From NCBI GenBank assembly GCA_031555735.1, contig JAVBUE010000033.1, forward strand, positions 1 through 64,000: a DNA stretch of 64,000 nucleotides, read 5' to 3'. The notes below the pieces were generated by a model. That model made no database searches, was not told the origin of the DNA, and saw only the letters and a list, made by a program, of their open reading frames with translations. Positions 1 through 12,577 of the stretch are shown here, piece after piece. Source of the DNA: JAJDIA01 sp031555735 (GTDB lineage Bacteria; Bacteroidota; Bacteroidia; Bacteroidales; Tannerellaceae). A program made the position numbers and the translations under genes. Position 1 is the first letter of the stretch; each line of letters opens with the position of its first letter.

Positions 1-10
1 AGGTGAAAGT

Positions 11-49
11 GGTTAAGAGTCTCCGACGACGAAGACTCTTAACCTTTTT
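11..49 (+). terminator. Hairpin upstream of rpoB (terminator or attenuator)
   Basis: A perfect 12-bp stem pairs positions 11-22 with 33-44 around a 10-nt loop and is followed by five T at 45-49. This is a rho-independent terminator shape. In most bacteria rplL precedes rpoB, so it probably ends or attenuates the ribosomal-protein transcript; rplL itself lies outside the window, so that is inference. Confidence 0.8.
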
Positions 50-88
50 GTGTCTATAATTTCATTAAGTTCAATAAATATCTATCAG

Positions 89-3000
89 ATGTCCTCAACA
101 ACTGAAAATCAAAGAGTTAATTTTTCTTCGATCAAGAATCCGCTTCCTTTTCCGGATTTTCTCGAAGTACAATTGAAGTCATTCCAAGACTTTCTTCAAC
201 TGGACACGCCTCCCGAAAAGCGGAAAAAGGAGGGATTATACAAGGTATTTGCTGAGAATTTCCCGATAGCAGATACACGTAATAATTTCGTATTGGAGTT
301 TCTGGATTATTATATCGATCCGCCTCGCTATACGATTGAAGAATGTATCGCACGTGGCTTAACCTACAGTGTACCATTAAAAGCGAAGTTGAAACTGTAT
401 TGTACGGATCCTGATCATGAAGATTTTGATACAGTGATTCAGGATGTCTATCTGGGTCCGATCCCTTATATGACAGAGAGGGGGACATTTGTTATTAACG
501 GAGCCGAACGCGTTGTCGTTTCACAGCTCCACCGCTCTCCCGGCGTATTCTTCGGGCAGAGCATCCATGCCAACGGGACGAAACTTTATTCCGCCCGTAT
601 CATTCCTTTTAAAGGATCATGGATCGAATTCGCTACCGACATCAACAATGTCATGTATGCGTATATCGACCGTAAAAAGAAATTACCGGTTACGACCTTG
701 CTGAGAGCGATCGGTTTCGAAAGCGACAAGGATATCCTGGAGATCTTCAACCTGGCTGAAGAAGTGAAGGTGACGAAATCTAGTCTGAAAAAACTGATCG
801 GCCGTAAACTGGCTGCCCGTGTGTTGAAGACCTGGGTGGAAGACTTTGTGGATGAAGATACCGGTGAAGTAGTTTCCATCGAACGTAACGATGTGATCAT
901 CGACCGCGAATCCATCCTCGATAACGATAATATTGAAGCCATTCTGGATTCGGGAACGCAGCATGTGCTGTTGCACCGTGATGACCAGAATCTTTCTGAC
1001 TTCGCGATCATATATAATACGTTGCAGAAAGACCCGAGTAACTCGGAAAAAGAAGCCGTCCTGTATATCTATCGCCAGTTGCGTAATGCCGAACCTGCCG
1101 ACGAAGCCAGTGCGCGTGAGATTATCACCAACCTGTTCTTCTCGGAAAAACGGTATGACCTGGGTGAAGTGGGACGTTACCGGATTAACCGCAAACTCGG
1201 ACTCTCCACCAGTGACGAAGTGAAGGTGTTGACGAAAGAAGACATCATCGAAATCATCAAGTACCTGATCGAACTGGTGAACTCGAAAGCGATTGTCGAT
1301 GATATCGACCACTTGAGTAACCGTCGTGTACGTACGGTCGGTGAGCAGTTATACAACCAGTTCGGCATCGGTCTGGCACGTATGTCACGTACAGTCCGTG
1401 AGCGGATGAACGTTCGCGATAACGAAGTGTTTACGCCGATCGACCTGATCAATGCGAAGACCATTTCGTCGGTGGTGAACTCTTTCTTCGGAACCAATGC
1501 GTTGTCCCAATTTATGGACCAGACAAACCCGTTGGCCGAAATTACCCATAAACGTCGTTTGTCGGCTCTCGGGCCGGGCGGTCTGTCCAGAGAACGTGCC
1601 GGTTTCGAAGTGCGCGACGTACACTATACACACTACGGACGTTTGTGTCCGATTGAAACGCCGGAAGGGCCGAATATCGGTTTGATCTCTTCACTCTGCG
1701 TATATGCTAAGATTAATGATCTGGGCTTTATCTCTACACCCTATCGCAAGGTCGCCAACGGAAAAGTGGATTTCTCTGCGGAGGGGTTGAACTATTATAC
1801 GGCGGAAGAAGAAGAAGACCTGACGGTAGCCCAGGGGAATGCTCCCTTGGATGATAAGGGCAAGTTTATCCGCGACAGGGTGAAGTCACGTTTTGGCGCC
1901 GACTTCCCCATGGTGCTTCCCAATGAGGTGGATCTGATGGACGTATCGCCCACGCAGATCGCTTCGATTGCCGCTTCATTGATCCCGTTCCTGGAACATG
2001 ACGATGCCAACCGTGCGTTGATGGGATCGAACATGATGCGCCAGGCTGTTCCGTTGTTGCGTACGGATGCCCCGATCGTGGGTACCGGTATCGAACAGCA
2101 GGTCGCCCGTGATTCGCGTACGCAGATCATGGCGGAAGCCGAAGGTGAAGTGGTATTTGTGGATGCAACCTGTATCAAGATCAAATACGACCGTACGGAA
2201 GATGAAGAATTTGTCAGCTTCAATACGGCTGTGAAAACATATGAAATTCCGAAATGGCGGAAGACTAACCAGAGTACAACGGTTGACTTGAAGCCTATCT
2301 GCCGGGTAGGCCAACGGGTCAAAGCCGGTGATATCCTGACCGAAGGTTATTCCACCCAGTTGGGAGAACTCGCATTGGGACGCAACGTGAAAGTGGCGTA
2401 CATGCCCTGGAAGGGTTATAACTATGAAGATGCGATCGTATTGAACGAACGCATGGTGCGTGAAGACTTCTTCACCTCCGTACACGTGGACGAATATATT
2501 CTGGAAGTACGCGAGACGAAACGGGGTATGGAAGAACTTACTTCCGATATACCGAACGTGAGCGAAGATGCGACCAAGGATCTCGACGAGAGGGGTATCG
2601 TTCGCATCGGCGCCCGTATCGAACCGGGTGATATCCTGATCGGTAAGATCACTCCGAAGGGAGAATCGGATCCGTCGCCGGAAGAAAAGTTGCTCCGCGC
2701 CATCTTCGGAGATAAGGCCGGTGATGTGAAAGACGCATCCCTGAAGGCTACCCCGTCGTTGCGGGGTGTGGTCATCGACACAAGCCTCTTCTCCAAAGCG
2801 GTCAAGAAACGCAAATCGCGCCTGACAGACAAAGCGATCCTTCCGAAGCTGGATGAGGAATACGAAGAAAAAATGGCTGACCTGAAAGCGTTGCTGGTGG
2901 AGAAACTGCTGGTGCTGACGGAAGGTCGTGTCTCACAGGGTGTGAAAGACTATATGAACACCGAAGTGATTTCCAAAGGTGGAAAATTCACGCAGAAAAC

Positions 3001-3901
3001 ACTGGAAGAGCTGGATTATACCGCAGTCCAGGTCAGTAAGTGGACTGCCGATACCGCCAAGAACGAGCTGATTAAGGAAGTCATTTTGAATTACCTGAAG
3101 AAATATAAGGAACTGGATGCGGAACTGCGTCGTAAGAAGTTCGATCTTACCATTGGGGATGAACTGCCGACGGGTATCGTCCAGATGGCCAAAGTGTATA
3201 TCGCCAAGAAACGGAAGATACAGGTAGGGGATAAGATGGCCGGTCGCCACGGAAACAAGGGGATCGTATCGAAGATCGTACGTCAGGAAGATATGCCGTT
3301 CCTCGAAGACGGTACGCCGGTGGATATTTGTTTGAACCCGCTGGGTGTGCCTTCCCGTATGAACCTCGGGCAGATTTTTGAAGCGGTTTTAGGTTGGGCA
3401 GGGCGTACGCTGGATATCAAATTCGCTACCCCGATCTTCGACGGCGCTTCCATTGACGACCTGAACGGATGGACGGACAAAGCAGGTATTCCGCGGTATG
3501 GTAAGACATACCTGTATGACGGAGGTACCGGCGAACGTTTCGACCAGCCGGCTACGGTAGGGGTTACCTACTTTCTGAAACTGGGTCACATGGTTGATGA
3601 TAAGATGCACGCCCGTTCCATCGGACCGTACTCTCTGATCACCCAGCAACCGTTGGGTGGTAAGGCACAGTTTGGGGGGCAGCGTTTCGGGGAAATGGAA
3701 GTATGGGCACTCGAAGCATTCGGTGCCGCCCATATCTTGCAGGAAATCCTGACCATAAAGTCTGACGACGTGACCGGACGTTCTAAAGCTTATGAAGCGA
3801 TCGTGAAGGGTGATCCGATGCCACAACCGGGCATCCCCGAATCGTTGAACGTATTGTTACACGAACTGAGAGGTCTCGGTTTAAGTTTCACTCTGGATTA
3901 A
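89..3901 (+). CDS. rpoB: DNA-directed RNA polymerase subunit beta
   Basis: Beta subunit of the core RNA polymerase, forming one side of the active-site cleft with beta prime. The frame is open from 50, but the ATG at 89 gives MSSTTENQ and a 1270-residue product, the usual Bacteroidales length, so I chose it. The rifampicin-binding cluster starts near residue 473 (SQFMDQTNPLAEITHKRR followed by LSALGPGG) and has wild-type residues at the common resistance positions, so no rifampicin resistance is predicted. The C-terminal region has the conserved GGKAQFGGQRFGEME block. It is followed after 76 bp by rpoC, and the two are almost certainly co-transcribed. The only hairpin between them is bulged and lacks a T tract. 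Confidence 0.99.
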   Translation: MSSTTENQRVNFSSIKNPLPFPDFLEVQLKSFQDFLQLDTPPEKRKKEGLYKVFAENFPIADTRNNFVLEFLDYYIDPPRYTIEECIARGLTYSVPLKAKLKLYCTDPDHEDFDTVIQDVYLGPIPYMTERGTFVINGAERVVVSQLHRSPGVFFGQSIHANGTKLYSARIIPFKGSWIEFATDINNVMYAYIDRKKKLPVTTLLRAIGFESDKDILEIFNLAEEVKVTKSSLKKLIGRKLAARVLKTWVEDFVDEDTGEVVSIERNDVIIDRESILDNDNIEAILDSGTQHVLLHRDDQNLSDFAIIYNTLQKDPSNSEKEAVLYIYRQLRNAEPADEASAREIITNLFFSEKRYDLGEVGRYRINRKLGLSTSDEVKVLTKEDIIEIIKYLIELVNSKAIVDDIDHLSNRRVRTVGEQLYNQFGIGLARMSRTVRERMNVRDNEVFTPIDLINAKTISSVVNSFFGTNALSQFMDQTNPLAEITHKRRLSALGPGGLSRERAGFEVRDVHYTHYGRLCPIETPEGPNIGLISSLCVYAKINDLGFISTPYRKVANGKVDFSAEGLNYYTAEEEEDLTVAQGNAPLDDKGKFIRDRVKSRFGADFPMVLPNEVDLMDVSPTQIASIAASLIPFLEHDDANRALMGSNMMRQAVPLLRTDAPIVGTGIEQQVARDSRTQIMAEAEGEVVFVDATCIKIKYDRTEDEEFVSFNTAVKTYEIPKWRKTNQSTTVDLKPICRVGQRVKAGDILTEGYSTQLGELALGRNVKVAYMPWKGYNYEDAIVLNERMVREDFFTSVHVDEYILEVRETKRGMEELTSDIPNVSEDATKDLDERGIVRIGARIEPGDILIGKITPKGESDPSPEEKLLRAIFGDKAGDVKDASLKATPSLRGVVIDTSLFSKAVKKRKSRLTDKAILPKLDEEYEEKMADLKALLVEKLLVLTEGRVSQGVKDYMNTEVISKGGKFTQKTLEELDYTAVQVSKWTADTAKNELIKEVILNYLKKYKELDAELRRKKFDLTIGDELPTGIVQMAKVYIAKKRKIQVGDKMAGRHGNKGIVSKIVRQEDMPFLEDGTPVDICLNPLGVPSRMNLGQIFEAVLGWAGRTLDIKFATPIFDGASIDDLNGWTDKAGIPRYGKTYLYDGGTGERFDQPATVGVTYFLKLGHMVDDKMHARSIGPYSLITQQPLGGKAQFGGQRFGEMEVWALEAFGAAHILQEILTIKSDDVTGRSKAYEAIVKGDPMPQPGIPESLNVLLHELRGLGLSFTLD

Positions 3902-3977
3902 TTCAATTAACAATAGGACAGGCGGGGGACTACCCCTGTCTGCTCTTCCATTAGATAACTCTTTATAAATAATACAT

Positions 3978-8267
<4,290 letters not shown>

Positions 8268-8292
8268 ATTTGCACAATATTACTGAATGAAA

Positions 8293-8324
8293 AGCTGCCG
8301 GATACCCTTCGGCAGTTTTTTTTT
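8293..8324 (+). terminator. Rho-independent terminator of rpoBC
   Basis: CTGCCG (8295-8300) pairs with CGGCAG (8310-8315) around a 9-nt loop, and nine T follow at 8316-8324. A-residues before the stem can extend it by pairing with the T tract. It lies directly after rpoC. Confidence 0.9.
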
Positions 8325-8333
8325 GCCTGATAA

Positions 8334-8365
8334 TTTGTGAGATCAATCGATAACGGTTAATTTTG
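8334..8365 (+). promoter_or_regulatory. Bacteroidota promoter for the phosphatase-fold/AraC pair
   Basis: A -33 box TTTG at 8334-8337 is followed after 20 bp by a perfect -7 box TAATTTTG at 8358-8365. Box sequence and spacing fit the known Bacteroides consensus (TTTG, 19-21 bp, TAnnTTTG). The gene start at 8405 is about 30-35 bp after the expected transcription start. This is the best full promoter match in the window. Confidence 0.75.
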
Positions 8366-8404
8366 TTCTATCTGTCAATTATCAAACTACAAATAGCGAA
8401 TATC

Positions 8405-9268
8405 ATGAGAAAGAATTTGTTTTCCTTATTGCTTGCCTTGTTGGCGATTACCGGTATCCAGGCTGTTAAACCGGTTGAAAAGCTGAATGTGTTAACCTTT
8501 AATATCCGTATGGATACGGAATCCGACAAGGAGAACCAATGGAAATTCCGGAAAGATTTTGCGGCCGACCTCATCGAGTTTTACGAAGTCGATCTGTGCG
8601 GCGCCCAGGAAGTGCTGCACCACCAGTTGACCGACCTGCTGGACCGGATGCCCGGCTACGCCTATATCGGTGTAGGACGCGCAGACGGTAAGACACAAGG
8701 TGAGTATTCCCCGATCATTTATCGCAAAGATCGCTTTACGGTACTCAATCATGGCGATTTCTGGTTGTCGGAAGACATCAACGCTGTCGGTAAGAAAGGA
8801 TGGGATGCCGCCTGCGAACGGGTCGCTACCTGGGGTATTTTCAAAGATAAGCAGACCGGAAAGAAATTCTTCATGCTGAACACACACCTGGATCATATGG
8901 GCAAGGTAGCTCGTCATGAAGGCGCCAAGTTGGTGATCGACAAGGCGGCGGAGCTGGCAGGCAAACTCCCGATCATTGTTACGGGCGACTTCAACGCGAC
9001 ACCCGACAGCGAACCGATTCAGGTGATCGTAAACCCCAATGATCCGCGCCACCTGACGGATTCCCGTACCATTACTGCTTTGCGCTATGGCCCGGATTGG
9101 AGCTTCCATAATTTCGGACGTTCGCCGATGGAACGGAGAAGCCTGATCGACTATATCTTTGTGAAAGGGGATTTTTCCGTATTGCGTCATGGAGTATTGA
9201 CCGATATGAAGAATCTGCTGTATCCTTCCGATCATTGTCCTGTGCTGACAACCTTGGTTTTACCCTAA
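8405..9268 (+). CDS. Secreted endonuclease/exonuclease/phosphatase-family protein
   Basis: An exported enzyme of the endonuclease/exonuclease/phosphatase fold (DNase I-like, metal-dependent phosphoester hydrolase), 287 residues. A signal peptide of about 20 residues (MRKNLFSLLLALLAITGIQA) supports the ATG at 8405 rather than the in-frame ATG at 8363, which sits on the -7 promoter box. Visible family motifs are the metal-binding Glu in CGAQE (Glu69), GDFN at 194-197 (Asp195 and Asn197 in the active site) and the terminal SDH with the catalytic His277. Family members cleave nucleic acids, sphingomyelin, inositol phosphates or other phosphoesters; the substrate cannot be told from sequence. An AraC regulator starts 10 bp downstream, so the pair is likely co-transcribed. 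Confidence 0.9.
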   Translation: MRKNLFSLLLALLAITGIQAVKPVEKLNVLTFNIRMDTESDKENQWKFRKDFAADLIEFYEVDLCGAQEVLHHQLTDLLDRMPGYAYIGVGRADGKTQGEYSPIIYRKDRFTVLNHGDFWLSEDINAVGKKGWDAACERVATWGIFKDKQTGKKFFMLNTHLDHMGKVARHEGAKLVIDKAAELAGKLPIIVTGDFNATPDSEPIQVIVNPNDPRHLTDSRTITALRYGPDWSFHNFGRSPMERRSLIDYIFVKGDFSVLRHGVLTDMKNLLYPSDHCPVLTTLVLP

Positions 9269-9278
9269 TACACGCCGT

Positions 9279-10163
9279 ATGAAAAAAGCAGATGTCGTAC
9301 TACGGGAAGCTACTTCCCTTTCGGCTGACGACTGCTTTTTTGTCGTTAAAAAACGAAAAGCCGGATTTTACTATCCCTTGCACATGCATGCGGATTATGA
9401 ATTGAATTTTATCGAGAACGCCGGCGGGGCGATACGCATCGTCGGCGATTCGGTAGAAGAAATGAGTGATCTGGATCTCATGCTTGTTGCGGAGGGTGTG
9501 AAGCATGCGTACACCAACCATAAATGCAAATGCAATGGGGTGGTGGAGATCTGTATCCAGTTTCAATCCTCTCTCTTCGAAAGCCTTATCCATAAACGCA
9601 ATTTCAAGAGTATCAAGGATATGTTCGACAATGCCCTGAGCGGGGTCGTTTTTGGCAGGGATACCATCCTGCAGATCAAGGATGACCTGTATTCCATCGT
9701 GGAAGACGAACCGGATACGCTGGCTAATTTCCTGAAGTTGGTCCACATCCTGAAAATCCTTTCCCAGGATCCGGCAGTCAGGTGCCTGAATACGACCGAG
9801 GCCATCAAGAACTATAATAAAGGGGAAACCGACCGCCTGGAAAGTATCATGGTCTATTTGCTTGAAAATTATCAGTCGCATCTCCTGCTCTCAGACCTGG
9901 CGGTCGCCATGAATATGAGCGAATCTTCCCTTACCCGATTGCTCAAAAAGTGGACAGGCAAAACGTTTATCGACAATCTGAATGATATTAGAATTGCGGA
10001 AGTGGTTAACAGGCTGATAGATACGCGGGAAAGTGTTTCGGAGATATGCTATAAGTGCGGCTTCAATAACCTGTCTAATTTTAATCGTATCTTCAAGAAC
10101 CGGAAAGGTTATACCCCCAAAGAATACCGCGAACGGTATGGAAGGACGCGTTTTACGATCTGA
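9279..10163 (+). CDS. AraC-family transcriptional regulator with cupin-like N-terminus
   Basis: A 294-residue cytoplasmic DNA-binding regulator. The N-terminal part (about residues 20-110) has the HxHxDYELNF-type cupin signature seen in sugar- or ligand-sensing AraC proteins (HMHADYELNFIENAGG). The C-terminal third (about residues 190-290) carries two helix-turn-helix units, ending in the diagnostic CGFNNLSNFNRIFKNRKGYTPKEYR type motif. It lies 10 bp after the secreted phosphatase-fold gene and probably shares its promoter at 8334-8365. Whether it regulates that gene is inference from position. Confidence 0.92.
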   Translation: MKKADVVLREATSLSADDCFFVVKKRKAGFYYPLHMHADYELNFIENAGGAIRIVGDSVEEMSDLDLMLVAEGVKHAYTNHKCKCNGVVEICIQFQSSLFESLIHKRNFKSIKDMFDNALSGVVFGRDTILQIKDDLYSIVEDEPDTLANFLKLVHILKILSQDPAVRCLNTTEAIKNYNKGETDRLESIMVYLLENYQSHLLLSDLAVAMNMSESSLTRLLKKWTGKTFIDNLNDIRIAEVVNRLIDTRESVSEICYKCGFNNLSNFNRIFKNRKGYTPKEYRERYGRTRFTI

Positions 10164-10242
10164 TTGGCAGGAATATGTGTATTTTTTACATTGATTTAAA
10201 TCAATTTGTGACGAAATTGTATTTGTTATTGATCGGATAGTA

Positions 10243-10274
10243 CTTGTGCATTGTCAATAAACCCCTTATTTTTG
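10243..10274 (+). promoter_or_regulatory. Promoter candidate for a possible small RNA
   Basis: The -7 box TATTTTTG at 10267-10274 matches TAnnTTTG exactly. CTTG at 10243-10246, 20 bp upstream, matches three of four bases of the TTTG -33 box. No start codon with a reasonable frame follows before the terminator at 10409. Confidence 0.45.
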
Positions 10275-10280
10275 TAACAG

Positions 10281-10437
10281 AAAAGCATTAGAATTTGAAG
10301 CTATACACAATTGACCTTACCTAAAACGCCAGAATCGTGAAATTATAACGCAAAGATATTTTTTTACATTGGTCTAAAGAATTGAGAATTAAAAACACAA
10401 CTAAGAGGACGGTTGCCTGCGAAGGTAGCCGTTTTTG
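10281..10437 (+). ncRNA. Candidate small RNA of about 155 nt
   Basis: The interval runs from the expected start of the 10243-10274 promoter to the terminator at 10409-10436. It has no credible reading frame and stands alone between two genes. I do not recognise a known RNA family in it. It could instead be a long 3' tail of the AraC transcript plus a separate promoter; the call rests only on the promoter-terminator pairing. Confidence 0.3.
10409..10436 (+). terminator. Rho-independent terminator with GNRA loop
   Basis: A 10-bp stem, with two G-U pairs, joins 10409-10418 and 10423-10432 around the tetraloop GCGA, followed by four more T. It ends either the small RNA candidate or a long AraC transcript. 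Confidence 0.75.
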
Positions 10438-10471
10438 CTTTCTATCCCTCGCCCTTTTGTCGGAGAATATG

Positions 10472-10479
10472 TATCTTTG
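10472..10479 (+). promoter_or_regulatory. -7 box of the DUF3467 gene
   Basis: TATCTTTG matches the TAnnTTTG -7 consensus 37 bp before the ATG at 10517. No TTTG at the right distance upstream, so only the -7 element supports it. Confidence 0.5.
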
Positions 10480-10516
10480 CCTGTAGAACTAAAGAACAAC
10501 TAAAAGTACATGACAT

Positions 10517-10828
10517 ATGGATACGACTAAACCAACCAACGAGATCCAGATCGAACTTTCCGAAGAAACCGCACAGGGGACATACGCCAATCTGGCGATC
10601 ATCTCCCATTCTTCCTCCGAATTTATCCTTGATTTTGTACGAATCGTGCCGGGTGTTCCCAAAGCGAAAGTCCAGAGTCGCGTAATCCTCACCCCCGACA
10701 ATGCCAAACGGCTGTTGTTTGCCTTACAGGATAACATCGCCAAATTCGAAGCGCAGCAGAAAAACGCCAACCCCATCGACGTGGACGGCTTCATCCCGCC
10801 GATGGGTGGCATGCAAGGGGAGGCGTAA
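10517..10828 (+). CDS. DUF3467 family protein
   Basis: A 103-residue soluble protein with the DUF3467 pattern: a first half containing GTYANLAIISHSSSEFILDF, then a VILTP-DNAKRLLFAL segment and a Pro/Gly-rich tail. The family is widespread in Bacteroidota, often as a single small gene, and its role is not established. There is no signal peptide or membrane segment. It has its own -7 box at 10472-10479 and converges on the carbamoyltransferase gene, whose stop lies 15 bp away. A short inverted repeat (GTAAGA at 10825 with TCTTAC at 10842) spans the two stops but has no T tract. Confidence 0.85.
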   Translation: MDTTKPTNEIQIELSEETAQGTYANLAIISHSSSEFILDFVRIVPGVPKAKVQSRVILTPDNAKRLLFALQDNIAKFEAQQKNANPIDVDGFIPPMGGMQGEA

Positions 10829-10843
10829 GAGATAACAGAAGTC

Positions 10844-11797
10844 TTACAAGCTCAGCAGCATCTTGCGGAGGACAGCCTGGGCGGATATTTCGCGGTTGGC
10901 GGCTTCGGGGATGACAATGCTTTGGGGGCTTTCGATCACGTCGTCGGTAACGATCATGTTCCGGCGTACCGGCAGGCAGTGCATGAAGTAGGCGTTGTTT
11001 GTCAGCGCCATCTTTTCGGTATCCACCGTCCAGTTGCGGTCTTTGCTCAGTACCTGTCCGTAGTGGGGATCCTGGTAAGCCGCCCAGTTCTTGGCATACA
11101 CAAAGTCGGCACCTTCAAACGCTTTCCGCTGATCATATTCCACCCGGGCATTGCCCGTGAAATAAGGATCCAGTTCGTATCCTTCCGGATGGGTGATCAC
11201 AAACTCATAGTCGGTAGCGTTCATCCATTCGGCGAAGCTGTTGGGAACGGCCTGCGGAAGGGCTTTCGGGTGCGGCGCCCAGGAAAGAACCACCTTCGGG
11301 CGGGCTGTCTTTTTATATTCCTCGATTGTGATCAGGTCGGCATAACTTTGCAGCGGATGGCGGGTGGCCGCTTCCATGCTGAATACCGGGCGACCGGAAT
11401 ATTGGATGAACTGGCTCAATACCTTTTCGTTGTAGTCGTCTTCCTTGCTCTCGAAGTTCGCAAACGAGCGGACGCCGATAATGTCGCAATACGCCCCCAT
11501 CACCGGAATCGCTTCGAGGATATGTTCCGGTTTGTCGCCGTCCATGATTGCTCCCCGTTCGGTTTCCAGTTTCCATGCCCCTTGGTTGATATCGAGCACG
11601 ATGGTGTTCATTCCCAGGTTCATCGCCGCCTTCTGTGTACTCAGCCGTGTACGGAGGCTGGAGTTGAAGAAGATCATCATCAAGGTTTTATTCTTTCCCA
11701 GTTCGGAGAATTGAAAACGGTCGCGTTTGATCTCAAACGCATCATCCAGCGCTTTCCGCAAGTTGCCGATATCCTGTACGCAAGTAAAATGTCTCAT
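10844..11797 (-). CDS. argF': N-succinylornithine carbamoyltransferase
   Basis: Arginine-biosynthetic transcarbamylase of the Bacteroides type, 317 residues. It transfers the carbamoyl group to N-succinyl-L-ornithine in the Bacteroidales version of the pathway. The carbamoyl-phosphate site appears as FNSSLRTRLSTQ (about 44-55) and the ornithine-side motif as HCLPVRR near residue 275. Pro90 lies in the loop GDKPEH; in characterised enzymes Pro at this position goes with succinyl specificity and Glu with acetyl specificity, so succinylornithine is the predicted substrate. It stands alone, convergent with the DUF3467 gene, and is separated from the proBA operon by a small lipoprotein gene. Confidence 0.95.
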   Translation of the reverse strand: MRHFTCVQDIGNLRKALDDAFEIKRDRFQFSELGKNKTLMMIFFNSSLRTRLSTQKAAMNLGMNTIVLDINQGAWKLETERGAIMDGDKPEHILEAIPVMGAYCDIIGVRSFANFESKEDDYNEKVLSQFIQYSGRPVFSMEAATRHPLQSYADLITIEEYKKTARPKVVLSWAPHPKALPQAVPNSFAEWMNATDYEFVITHPEGYELDPYFTGNARVEYDQRKAFEGADFVYAKNWAAYQDPHYGQVLSKDRNWTVDTEKMALTNNAYFMHCLPVRRNMIVTDDVIESPQSIVIPEAANREISAQAVLRKMLLSL

Positions 11798-11899
11798 GTT
11801 TGCTAATGATTAAGTTAAAACAGCAAGCAAGGTAGGAAGAATGATGAAGATGGGCAAGAAAGTAGCGGAAAATATGCGGAAGGATGCAACATTTACCCT

Positions 11900-11925
11900 C
11901 CCCCCCCCATCAGTATATATATATA
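11900..11925 (+). repeat. Poly-C tract and (TA)6 repeat
   Basis: Nine consecutive C (11900-11908, preceded by CCCT) are followed five bases later by six TA dinucleotides (11914-11925), 16 bp before the lipoprotein start at 11942. Both are prone to slipped-strand length change. Confidence 0.85.
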
Positions 11926-11941
11926 CAAATAATGAGCTGCG

Positions 11942-12565
11942 ATGAAAAAAAAGGGTTACTTTGTTATTGCTTTATTGCTCCTGTCCGGTTTGCAGGGGTG
12001 TGATATGAACGACTATGAACGGCCGGAACTGATCATCTGTCCCGAGGTCTCCGAAATGATCATGGCGTTTGCAGTGGATTATACCACCAATAAGTTCCTG
12101 CATGGTTTTATGCAACCATTACCCGGTCAGGTCGATTCCTTCGCGCTTGTGGCCGATTATAAATCTCCGGGTGATTTCGGCAGTATCACCTGGACGGAAA
12201 AGAACACCGGAAAGAAAATCTTCTCCGGCACGATTATCTGGATGGGGAAAGGAGAACAAACATTCCCCGAAGGACCGAACAACAAGGCAGCTTCGTATGA
12301 AGTAGGAGAAAAACCGGTTGACATGCCGCCGCTGATCCGATTGACAAACGGGTCGGAGTGGGATCGGCCGGATGCTGATAAGCCGGATTATACATCGGTA
12401 TGGTCGGCTATCTCTTCGCGGACTGCGGTGAATCAATGTATTGCCTGGAATCCGAAGGCGCCAGTCTATATCTACCTGTACCAACCAAGTGTGGGTGTAG
12501 GTAATCCCGCCGACTGGTATTGGTTGGTCTTTATGCATTATTGCAGTGAATCCAGGGAACGGTAA
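11942..12565 (+). CDS. Hypothetical lipoprotein
   Basis: A 207-residue exported protein of no family I recognise. It begins with a lysine-rich lipoprotein signal (MKKKGYFVIALLLLSG) and a lipobox LSGLQGC with Cys20, so it should be lipid-anchored in the envelope. The rest has no membrane segment and is rich in Trp, Pro and Gly. The promoter region holds a nine-C tract and a (TA)6 repeat, which could vary its expression. It is flanked by minus-strand genes on both sides (argF' and proA), so it is a single-gene unit. Confidence 0.75.
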   Translation: MKKKGYFVIALLLLSGLQGCDMNDYERPELIICPEVSEMIMAFAVDYTTNKFLHGFMQPLPGQVDSFALVADYKSPGDFGSITWTEKNTGKKIFSGTIIWMGKGEQTFPEGPNNKAASYEVGEKPVDMPPLIRLTNGSEWDRPDADKPDYTSVWSAISSRTAVNQCIAWNPKAPVYIYLYQPSVGVGNPADWYWLVFMHYCSESRER

Positions 12566-12577
12566 GACACAGCCTGT

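Larger units (their letters stand above)
10164..10516. other. Intergenic region with a promoter-terminator unit
   Basis: 353 bp without a convincing protein gene. It holds a promoter candidate at 10243-10274, a clear terminator at 10409-10436, and a second -7 box (TATCTTTG, 10472-10479) placed correctly for the DUF3467 gene that starts at 10517. The stretch between the first promoter and the terminator is listed separately as a possible small RNA. Confidence 0.6.

Noticed and set aside
3913..3942. Possible terminator between rpoB and rpoC
   Set aside because: The stem around GACAGG and CCTGTC is bulged and lacks a T tract; rpoBC co-transcription is expected.
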